From Cytobacillus gottheilii (GTDB taxonomy: Bacteria; Bacillota; Bacilli; Bacillales; Cytobacillaceae): a DNA stretch of 64,000 bases. A program made the position numbers and the translations under genes. Below, piece by piece: positions 34,530 through 42,113 of the stretch. A model generated the notes under the pieces. That model saw only the letters and a list, made by a program, of their open reading frames with translations. It was not told where the DNA came from and made no database searches. The stretch spans positions 2,501,768 to 2,565,767 of the forward strand of contig NZ_LT800494.1 of the NCBI RefSeq assembly GCF_900166665.1. The letters are read 5' to 3'. Position 1 is the stretch's first letter, and every line of letters begins with the position of its first letter.

Positions 34530-35237
34530 ATGAAAACAATCGGATTAATTGGCGGCTTAAGCTGGGAATCAACAAGTGAATATTACCGGATTATCAATAC
34601 AGCGGTGAAAAATAAGTTCGGCGGCTTGCATTCAGCAAAATGCTTGATACACTCCTTCAATTTTGAAGAGATAGCGGATATGCAAAGAACCGGGAAATGG
34701 AAGGAAGCAACGGAAAGTATGGTGGAAGCGGCAGTCAAGCTAGAACAAGCTGGTGCAGAAGTCATCGTGATTTGTACGAATACCATGCATAAAATGGCGA
34801 AGGAAGTTCAAGAGGCTGTTTCTGTTCCCCTCATTCATATAGCAGAATCAACAGCATCAGCCATTAAACAGCAAAATTTAAAAAAGGTAGCTCTGCTTGG
34901 AACGGCATTTACAATGGAACAACCATTTTACAAAGACATCCTCTCTAAACACGAAATTGAAACGATCATTCCAAATGAGGCTGATCGCCAAATGGTACAC
35001 AGTGTGATTTTCGATGAGCTTTGTCAGGGCAGATTTTTAGAAGAATCCCGGGTGAAATACCAAGAATTAATTTCAAAATTGGAAGCTGAAGGCGCAGAAG
35101 GCGTTATCTTGGGCTGCACTGAAATTCCGCTGCTCATTCAGCAGAAACATAGCAGCCTTCCTCTATTGGATACCACATATCTGCATGCAATGGCTGCAAT
35201 TGAATATGCGATGGAGTTGGAGTTTTATTCTGCTTGA
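34530..35237 (+). CDS. Aspartate/glutamate racemase family protein
   Basis: A 235-residue PLP-independent racemase. It opens MKTIGLIGGLSWESTSEYYR. The two catalytic cysteines are in VICTNTMHK (near residue 84) and ILGCTEIPLL (near 195). It most resembles the aspartate racemase branch (YgeA-like), but a broad-specificity amino-acid racemase is possible. The ATG at 34530 follows GAGGAG; the upstream frame is not used. It is divergent from the MocR regulator that probably controls it. Confidence 0.87.
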   Translation: MKTIGLIGGLSWESTSEYYRIINTAVKNKFGGLHSAKCLIHSFNFEEIADMQRTGKWKEATESMVEAAVKLEQAGAEVIVICTNTMHKMAKEVQEAVSVPLIHIAESTASAIKQQNLKKVALLGTAFTMEQPFYKDILSKHEIETIIPNEADRQMVHSVIFDELCQGRFLEESRVKYQELISKLEAEGAEGVILGCTEIPLLIQQKHSSLPLLDTTYLHAMAAIEYAMELEFYSA

Positions 35238-35269
35238 TTGGGGAGTTTGGGTAGATGCAATAATCGCGG

Positions 35270-35945
35270 ATTAACGACTGAAGTGTACGAATTTGTATGA
35301 GGTGGGTCGTTAAAACCTTGCGTTAACGACCGAAGTGCTTGAATTAGCCTGAGTTGGGTTGTTAAAACCTTGGGTTAACGACCCAAGTGCTTCGATCGAC
35401 CTGTATTGGGTCGTTAAAACTCTGGGTTAACTACCCAAGTGCTTCGATCGACCTGTGTTGCGTCGTTAAAGTACTGGATTAACGACCGAAGTGCTTGGAT
35501 TGGTCTGAGTTGGGTCGTTAAAACCCTGGGTTAACTACCCAAGTGCTTCGATTGGTCTGAGTTGGGTCGTTAAAACCCTGGGTTAACTACCCAAGTGCAC
35601 GAATCGCACCAAGTTGGGTCGTTAAAACTCTGGATTAACGACTCAAGTGCACGAATCGCACCAAGGTGGGTCGTTAAAACCCTGGGTTAACGACCCAAGT
35701 GCTTCGACCGACCTGAGTTGGGTCGTTAAAACTCTGGATTAACGACCGAAGTGCTTCGATCGACCTGAGTTGGGTTGTTAAAACACTGAATTAACGACCC
35801 AAGTGCACGAATCACACCAAGGTGGGTCGTTAAAACACTGAATTAACGACCCAAGTGCTTCGATTGAGCTTAGTTGGGTTGTTAAAACTCTGGGTTAACG
35901 ACCGAAATACCTAAATTACTCTAAGTTAGGTAGTAAAAACTAATA
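35270..35945. repeat. Tandem array, 13 units of 52 bp
   Basis: Thirteen consecutive units, each with TTAACGACCCAAGTGC (variants allowed), a 14-18-bp variable stretch and GTTGGGTCGTTAAAAC. Across each unit border GGGTCGTTAA and TTAACGACCC form a 10-bp palindrome. Two variable-stretch types alternate: TTCGATCGACCTGA and CACGAATCGCACCA. The last unit is the most degenerate. The array fills the gap between the convergent racemase gene and the gene at 36023. Confidence 0.9.
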
Positions 35946-35970
35946 CAGGGGCAATCTTGCCCCTGTATTT
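35942..35970. terminator. Perfect hairpin between convergent genes
   Basis: AATACAGGGGCAA pairs with TTGCCCCTGTATT. The T-run is short. It lies directly after the tandem array. Confidence 0.55.
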
Positions 35971-36022
35971 AACGTATAAATTCACACATTCCCCCGCCCC
36001 ATCCCAAACAAAATCACTAGAT

Positions 36023-36511
36023 TCAAATTACCCCATTACCTCGATACCCCTTCCTTTTTCCGCTTAAAGGAACCAACACCCCTATCACAATCGTTAAAAC
36101 CACAAATGCAATAAAGGTATTAATAGTAAAATACTGGTTATTCACATGAATAGATAAAAACACTGCGATATCCTGGATGTACTCTTCATCAGCATAGCCA
36201 AATTGCTCCCTATATCCCTGTCTCATCTCATCAACGTACCGCACAAAAGACCAGCGCTGATACATAACGGCACTTGCGCAATAGGCGCTACCAGCGACAG
36301 CAATTATCCACTTCTTCTTTTTAGAAAGCCCGTGAAAGATCCCTCTCCAAAACATAATCAGATAGAATAAGATAAACGGCAGCAATAGAACAAAGAGAAT
36401 AGCAGGATTTCCATTGCCAGAACTGCTACCTGGAGCTGGTGTCATCAAATTTGAAAAGATAAATCCTCCAGCTGTAAATAGGAGAACAGTAATCAGCATC
36501 CCGAATTTCAC
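36023..36511 (-). CDS. Membrane protein, unknown
   Basis: A 162-residue protein with four hydrophobic segments (about 4-22, 36-57, 66-82 and 127-148). Between the last two is an outer acidic loop (RYVDEMRQGYREQFGYADEE). The GTG start at 36511 has GGAGGT upstream. No family recognised. It follows the dehydrogenase gene by 30 bp and may be co-transcribed. Confidence 0.65.
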   Translation of the reverse strand: MKFGMLITVLLFTAGGFIFSNLMTPAPGSSSGNGNPAILFVLLLPFILFYLIMFWRGIFHGLSKKKKWIIAVAGSAYCASAVMYQRWSFVRYVDEMRQGYREQFGYADEEYIQDIAVFLSIHVNNQYFTINTFIAFVVLTIVIGVLVPLSGKRKGYRGNGVI

Positions 36512-36541
36512 AATAACATCGACCTCCAGAAAACGAATAGC

Positions 36542-37489
36542 TTAATGAACGACAAACAGCAGTTCTTCCTCTGCAATAAACCGCTGAATATTATCAATCG
36601 TAATTGTGCTGATGTTAACGATTGCTTCGTAGGTTGCACCGCCAATATGTGGAGTTGCGATAACGTTTGGCAGCAGGGATAGCTCATTACGCGGTGGCTC
36701 TACTTCAAATACATCAAGAGCTGCACCTCGAATTCCGCCATTTTTAAGCGCTTCTACTAAATCTCCTTCATGAATCAGACCGCCGCGCGAGATGTTGATT
36801 AAAAAGGCACTGGATTTCATTTTCCCTAAAGTATCTCGATTGATAAAATGCTTATTTTTACTCGTTAATGAGGTTGATAAGATTACATAATCAGATTCAG
36901 TTAATAAAGTATCCAAATCAGTAAAACGGACATTCAATTGGGCAGCGGCTTCTTCATTCTGATAATTCCCGTAAGCCATCACATCCATTGAAAACCCATT
37001 CGCACGCTTGGCAATCGCCTGCCCAATGGATCCAAAGCCGACAATTCCCAGTTTTTTGTTATGTACTTCATTTCCAAGCGAGTTGTTCCAAACTCTCGAT
37101 TTCACTTCTGCATCCTTTTGCGGAATGCTTCTAGAGCTGGCAAGCATCAAACCAAAAGCAAGATCTGCAGCAGACTCTGCATTTTGACCAGGTGCATTGC
37201 TTACAATAATCCCTTTTTCTTCTGCATAAGCTACGTCAATATTGTCATAGCCAGCTCCGAACTTAATGATATATTTTAAATTTTGGGCTGCATCAATTAC
37301 CTCACGATCAATTTTCACAACAGCCACTACAATAATATCAGCCGCTGCTGCTTCTTTAAGCAAGTCTTCCTTTCTCACTCCATCGTCGGTTTTCATCACC
37401 GTTACATTGGTGCACAACTTTTCTGTTTCTTCAATTAATTCCGGATAGGCTGCAACAAATGCATCTCTTACTAAAATTAAAGCGTTCAT
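36542..37489 (-). CDS. D-2-hydroxyacid dehydrogenase (SerA-like)
   Basis: A 315-residue NAD-dependent dehydrogenase. The Rossmann motif is GIVGFGSIGQ near residue 148. The catalytic Arg lies in INISRGGL, Glu in DVFEVEPP and His in ATPHIGGATYEA. It acts on a D-2-hydroxyacid such as 3-phosphoglycerate, glycerate or lactate; there is no C-terminal ACT domain, so it is probably not the main serine-pathway SerA. No pathway genes lie beside it. Confidence 0.88.
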   Translation of the reverse strand: MNALILVRDAFVAAYPELIEETEKLCTNVTVMKTDDGVRKEDLLKEAAAADIIVVAVVKIDREVIDAAQNLKYIIKFGAGYDNIDVAYAEEKGIIVSNAPGQNAESAADLAFGLMLASSRSIPQKDAEVKSRVWNNSLGNEVHNKKLGIVGFGSIGQAIAKRANGFSMDVMAYGNYQNEEAAAQLNVRFTDLDTLLTESDYVILSTSLTSKNKHFINRDTLGKMKSSAFLINISRGGLIHEGDLVEALKNGGIRGAALDVFEVEPPRNELSLLPNVIATPHIGGATYEAIVNISTITIDNIQRFIAEEELLFVVH

Positions 37490-37615
37490 TCTAGTACCCC
37501 TTTTACATTCATTTTTCTTTTTTCATTATAAACAAACATAACGTTATTAACAGAATTTATAAAGTCTAACGCTTAACTAAAGTTGCACATTCCCTTTCTA
37601 AAAATTAGGCTGTTT

Positions 37616-37839
37616 TCGTAAACATTGTTGCTGTGAACTTAAATGAGTAGAAGTTGATTTCCGCTCCAGGCGCTCGCTTTCCGCGGGTGGGCGCTGAGCC
37701 TCCCTCGTCACTTGCGCTCCTGCGGGGTCTCACCTATCCCACTTCTCCCGCAGGAGTCTCGCACCTTCTGCTCCAATCAACTAGTCTGTTATCAAATAGA
37801 AAACTTATCAAAAAACAACAAACTTTTAGAAAAGAGCTA
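37616..37839 (+). repeat. Carrier-B composite repeat with GC-rich core
   Basis: Left end TAGGCTGTTTTCGTAAAC, right end (minus reading) TTAGCTCTTTTCTAAAAG, each followed by a TTGTTG. GTTGATT and AATCAAC enclose the GC-rich module, which contains CTCCTGCGGG/CCCGCAGGAG, a perfect 10-bp stem. Confidence 0.75.
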
Positions 37840-37850
37840 AAGATAAAAAA

Positions 37851-37871
37851 GCAGGAGAGCATCTCCCCTGC
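37851..37871 (-). terminator. Terminator of the ABC exporter operon
   Basis: GCAGG and CCTGC pair around GGAGATGCTCT on the minus strand and are followed by TTTTTTA. It begins at the stop codon. Confidence 0.7.
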
Positions 37872-39725
37872 TCATCCTGCTTCTGCACTTGAAAACTGAC
37901 TATAGTAAAGGTCAGCATAAAATCCATTTTGTTCTAACAGTTCATGATGATTTCCCTGCTCAATCACTTGACCATCTTTCATGACGAGAATAAGGTCTGC
38001 ATCCTGAATCGTAGATAAACGGTGGGCGATGACAAAGCTTGTTCGTCCTTCCATCAAGGTGTTCATTGCCTGTTGAATCAGACGCTCTGTACGTGTATCT
38101 ACACTTGAAGTGGCTTCGTCTAAAATCATAATGGCTGGGTCAGCAAGAATGGCCCTAGCAATCGTTAATAGCTGCTTTTGTCCTTGTGAGATATTCGAAA
38201 CCTCTTCATTCAACACAGTATCATATCCATCTGGCAGTGTGCGGATAAAGTGATCTGCTCTTGCTGCGACCGCCGCTTTTACAATTTCTTCTTCCGTTAC
38301 ATCGCCGTTTTTTCCGTAAGCTATATTATCACGTATCGTTCCATTAAATAGCCATGTATCCTGAAGAACCATGCCGAAATTCTGACGAAGATTTCCTCTG
38401 TTCACTTTTGAAATATCTTGATGATCAATCATAATCTTTCCGCCTTTTAACTCGTAAAAACGCATAAGCAAATTGATTAAGGTGGTTTTCCCGGCACCTG
38501 TAGGTCCAACAATGGCGACAGTCTGACCTGGTGCAACCTCAATATTCATATCTTTAATCAGCAATTCTTCTCCGTAGCCAAAGTCTACATGTTCAAATGA
38601 AACAGCACCTTCCTGGATTTTGTCCATATTATGCTCTGTAACATTTTCTTCTTCTTCATCCAGCACTTCAAACACACGCTCAACTGCTGCAACAGTTGCC
38701 TGAACGATATTGGCAATATTAGCTGTTTGCGTGACAGGCTGTGTAAATTGCTTTGAATAAGTGATGAAAGCTTGAATATCACCGATTGAAATCGAGCGAT
38801 TGATAACTAATATGCCCCCGACCACACTGATGACGACATAACTTAAATTTCCGATAAACATCATCATCGGCATCATAATGCCGGAAATAAATTGTGCCTT
38901 ATAGCCCGCTTTATAGAGTGATTCGTTGACTTCATCAAAATGATTCAGCGCTTTTTCTTCACGGCCAAATGCTTTGACGATTTGATGTCCTGTATAGGTT
39001 TCTTCAATATGGCCATTTAACTCGCCAAGTGTGCGCTGCTGTGCTGCAAAGTGGGCTTGTGACTTTTTCAAAAACGGCGTAATCACAAACATGGATAATG
39101 GCAAGCTAACAATCGAAATTAACGTTAATAAAGGACTGATGGTGAGCATCATGATAATGATTCCAACAATCGTAACAATCGATGTTATAAATTGCGTTAC
39201 ACTTTGCTGAAGCGTGCTCCCAATCGTATCAATATCATTGGTCACTCTGCTCAATATTTCTCCCTTTGGTCTGCCGTCAAAATACTGCAGAGGAAGTTTT
39301 TCAAGCTTTTCATTTATGTCCTCGCGCAAACGGTATACCGTTAATTGCGCAACACTGGACATGACGTACTGCTGAACAAATGTAAATAACGAGCTAATCA
39401 CATAAAGACCGGCAAGGAGCAGGAGCATTTGACCGATTGCGCCAAAATCAACAGCTGCACCAGGAACGCCGGATAATTTGCCATAAATCCCTTCAAAGAG
39501 CTCCGTAATCGCATTTCCCATGATTTTCGGTCCGACAATCATAAAGACGGTACTCAAAATCGCTGCTATAAAAACAATCAGAAGCTGTTTTCGCTGTGGT
39601 TTTAAATAGGATAACAGTCTGAACAAGGTACCTTTAAAGTCTTTTACTTTTTGGCCGCCAGGTATCATGTTTGGGTTTGGATGTTTTCTTCCAGAACCTC
39701 GCTGAGTGGTATTTTCTGAACTCAT
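37872..39725 (-). CDS. Heterodimeric ABC multidrug exporter, catalytically competent half (YfiC-like)
   Basis: A 617-residue half-transporter with six membrane helices (about 45-330) and a C-terminal ATPase. Walker A is GPTGAGKT, the signature reads ISQGQ rather than LSGGQ, Walker B is MILDEATSSVD with the catalytic Glu, and the switch His is in VIAHRLST. The first 40 residues are a basic, Pro/Gly-rich extension. It overlaps the partner gene by 4 bp. The pair resembles YfiBC or LmrCD multidrug exporters. Expression is probably set by the MarR gene at the head of the operon. Confidence 0.88.
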   Translation of the reverse strand: MSSENTTQRGSGRKHPNPNMIPGGQKVKDFKGTLFRLLSYLKPQRKQLLIVFIAAILSTVFMIVGPKIMGNAITELFEGIYGKLSGVPGAAVDFGAIGQMLLLLAGLYVISSLFTFVQQYVMSSVAQLTVYRLREDINEKLEKLPLQYFDGRPKGEILSRVTNDIDTIGSTLQQSVTQFITSIVTIVGIIIMMLTISPLLTLISIVSLPLSMFVITPFLKKSQAHFAAQQRTLGELNGHIEETYTGHQIVKAFGREEKALNHFDEVNESLYKAGYKAQFISGIMMPMMMFIGNLSYVVISVVGGILVINRSISIGDIQAFITYSKQFTQPVTQTANIANIVQATVAAVERVFEVLDEEEENVTEHNMDKIQEGAVSFEHVDFGYGEELLIKDMNIEVAPGQTVAIVGPTGAGKTTLINLLMRFYELKGGKIMIDHQDISKVNRGNLRQNFGMVLQDTWLFNGTIRDNIAYGKNGDVTEEEIVKAAVAARADHFIRTLPDGYDTVLNEEVSNISQGQKQLLTIARAILADPAIMILDEATSSVDTRTERLIQQAMNTLMEGRTSFVIAHRLSTIQDADLILVMKDGQVIEQGNHHELLEQNGFYADLYYSQFSSAEAG

Positions 39726-41446
39726 GCTGTTTCCTCCTCTGAGGATTGTGACTTCACAATTTCACGATACACTTCATTTTCTTCCATTAACTCTTTATGA
39801 GTTCCGATACCGGCCATTTTTCCTTTGTCTAAAACAATGATCCGGTCTGCATCCACCACAGTACTGATTCTTTGGGCAACCAGAATAACTGTCGCATCTT
39901 TCGTTTCTTCCTTTAAAGCTGCACGAAGATTTTTATCTGTTTTATAATCCAATGCAGAGAAGCTATCATCAAATATATACACATCCGGTTTTCTGACTAA
40001 TGCCCTGGCAATGGAAAGGCGCTGCTTTTGACCGCCTGAGAGATTTGAACCGCCCTGAGCCAGCATGGTGTCGTAGCCTTGTTCCATTTTGCTGATGAAT
40101 TCATGCGCCTGTGCAACGATAGCGGCATGCTTCACTTCGTCTTCTGTGGCATCTTCTTTGCCGTATTTAATGTTCTCAGTAATACTGCCTGTAAACAACA
40201 ATGCCTTTTGCGGAACTAGTCCAATTTTAGTACGGACACTTTCCTGTGATGCATGACGCACATCAACGCCGTTAATTCGGATTACACCTGAAGTAATGTC
40301 ATAAAACCTCGGTATTAAATTGACCAGTGTTGATTTCCCTGCGCCGGTGCCTCCGATGATGGCTGTCACTTCACTAGGATTCGCTTTAAAGCTGATATGC
40401 GAGAGAGCCGGTTCCTCTGCCCCTGGATAGTGAAAGGTCACATCTTCAAATGATAATGTTCCTTTTTCTTGATCCGCTTCTGCAGATCCTTGATCCACAA
40501 ACGTTGGCTTAAGCTCCAGAACTTCATTAATCCGCTCTGCCGATACAGATGCTCTTGGAATCATAATAAACATCATCGAGGCCATGATCAGAGCAAACAT
40601 CATTTGCGTGATATATTGAATAAACGCCATTAAGTCGCCGACCTGCATGCCGCCATTATCAATGCGAATGCCGCCAAACCAAATGACAGCAACCACCGTT
40701 AAATTCATAATCAGCATTAAAACCGGCATTAAAAACGCCATGATCCGGTTTACTTTGATGGAAACATCTGTTAGATCTCTATTCGCCTTTTGCAGGCGAT
40801 CCTTTTCCTGGTTTTCACGGTTAAAAGCGCGAATTACGCGGATTCCAGTCAGATTTTCACGCATGACGAGGTTTAATCGATCTAATTTATCCTGAACAAG
40901 CTTAAATAAAGGCAATGCTTTTTTCATAATAAAATAGATGGAGACGGCAAGAATAGGCATGGTTACAAGAATAATCAGTGAAAGTTTCGCATCCTTTGAA
41001 ACAGCCATGATTAAACCGCCGACAAACATAATCGGTGCACTGACGACCATACGCAGCATCATAATTACTACCTGCTGGATCTGGGTGATATCATTGGTCG
41101 TACGCGTAATTAAAGAAGCGGTGCCGACCGAATCAAAATCCTGCATCGAAAATTCGTCTACATGCTTGAAAACTTTACGGCGCAGATCACGCCCAAAGCC
41201 CATCGCAGATTTAGAAGCATAATAGCTTGCCCCAACGGATGCTATTGCACCAAGCGCTGAAACGGCGAGCATGATCCCGCCGACCCGCCAAATGACACCC
41301 GTATCGCCAACAACAACACCATTATCAATAATATCGGCCATTAGTGTGGGTAAATATAAATCAGATAAAACTTGTATGAAAATAAGAGCAAAAACAGATA
41401 AAATCATCCATTTATATGCTGTTAATTGCTTGGTTAGCTTTAACAT
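39722..41446 (-). CDS. Heterodimeric ABC multidrug exporter, degenerate-site half (YfiB-like)
   Basis: A 574-residue half-transporter: six membrane helices (about 15-310), then an ATPase with Walker A GGTGAGKS and a canonical LSGGQKQ signature. Walker B reads VYIFDDSFSALD, with Asp in place of the catalytic Glu, and the switch region reads LVAQRIST, with Gln in place of His. This is the usual asymmetry of heterodimeric type IV exporters: one ATP site is non-hydrolysing. It lies between the MarR gene (15-bp gap) and its partner (4-bp overlap). Confidence 0.88.
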   Translation of the reverse strand: MLKLTKQLTAYKWMILSVFALIFIQVLSDLYLPTLMADIIDNGVVVGDTGVIWRVGGIMLAVSALGAIASVGASYYASKSAMGFGRDLRRKVFKHVDEFSMQDFDSVGTASLITRTTNDITQIQQVVIMMLRMVVSAPIMFVGGLIMAVSKDAKLSLIILVTMPILAVSIYFIMKKALPLFKLVQDKLDRLNLVMRENLTGIRVIRAFNRENQEKDRLQKANRDLTDVSIKVNRIMAFLMPVLMLIMNLTVVAVIWFGGIRIDNGGMQVGDLMAFIQYITQMMFALIMASMMFIMIPRASVSAERINEVLELKPTFVDQGSAEADQEKGTLSFEDVTFHYPGAEEPALSHISFKANPSEVTAIIGGTGAGKSTLVNLIPRFYDITSGVIRINGVDVRHASQESVRTKIGLVPQKALLFTGSITENIKYGKEDATEDEVKHAAIVAQAHEFISKMEQGYDTMLAQGGSNLSGGQKQRLSIARALVRKPDVYIFDDSFSALDYKTDKNLRAALKEETKDATVILVAQRISTVVDADRIIVLDKGKMAGIGTHKELMEENEVYREIVKSQSSEEETA

Positions 41447-41461
41447 ACGCTATTAACTCCT

Positions 41462-41920
41462 TTATTCCTTCATTTCTTCTTCTAAAAATAAGGCGATTTG
41501 AGAAAGAGAACTCAGCAGCAGATTTGCCTTTTGTTCTGATAAACCGTCAACTGCTTCCTTTAAAACCGTATAGTAGCTTCCCTTTTGCTCATGAATTGAA
41601 TCGATTAAAGTTTTTCCTTGCTTACTGAGGACTAGCTGCATTTCCCGCCGGTTTCCCTCAACTGGATATCGTTCAAGCAGCTCTCTTTGTACAAGCGCAT
41701 CAATGGTCTGGCTAAGAGTGCTTTTAGGAATTTGAATTTCGATCCCAAGCTGTTTTTGTGTTACTTCTTTTTTTGAAGCAATGATACTTAATAACATCAA
41801 TTGCGGAGCCGTGAGATCCAAGTCCGCCGCTGTTTTTTGAAACAATTTTCTTAATCCCCGGTTGACGCGCTCAACCGATTTTAAAATATCCGTAACCCTT
41901 TGACTAGATTGATCCTCCAT
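41462..41920 (-). CDS. MarR-family repressor of the ABC exporter operon
   Basis: A 152-residue winged-helix protein. LTAPQLMLLSIIA and VTQKQLGIEIQIPKSTLSQT form the DNA-binding region, followed by the wing RYPVEGNRREMQLVL. The ATG at 41920 follows GGAGGG; the longer upstream frame crosses the operator and is not used. A perfect dyad lies directly upstream of the ribosome-binding site, so the protein probably represses its own operon. A ligand transported by the exporter is the likely inducer. Confidence 0.87.
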   Translation of the reverse strand: MEDQSSQRVTDILKSVERVNRGLRKLFQKTAADLDLTAPQLMLLSIIASKKEVTQKQLGIEIQIPKSTLSQTIDALVQRELLERYPVEGNRREMQLVLSKQGKTLIDSIHEQKGSYYTVLKEAVDGLSEQKANLLLSSLSQIALFLEEEMKE

Positions 41921-41934
41921 TTTTACCGCCCTCC

Positions 41935-41960
41935 AGAACAGTTCGTTTACGAACAGTTCT
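41935..41960. promoter_or_regulatory. MarR operator
   Basis: The inner palindrome GTTCG-TTTA-CGAAC is flanked by AGAACA and AGTTCT, which extend the dyad. On the minus strand a promoter (TTGACT, 17 bp, TACATT) lies just upstream, so bound repressor would block initiation or early elongation. Confidence 0.7.
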
Positions 41961-42113
41961 AAAATGTATGAGACTAATGTACTCCTCATCCTTTATCAAG
42001 TCAAGCAAACAGGACTTTTGTTTGACGAAAAGATAAGAGATTCATTCAAATCGTTGATAATATTGTATAATACTAGTATAAATGGTTGGATTATTATGGA
42101 GAGGTGTAGTTCA

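Noticed and set aside
35270..35945. CRISPR array
   Set aside because: The intervals between conserved blocks are only about 14-18 bp, fall into two repeating types and are not unique; no cas genes are present. It is a simple tandem repeat.
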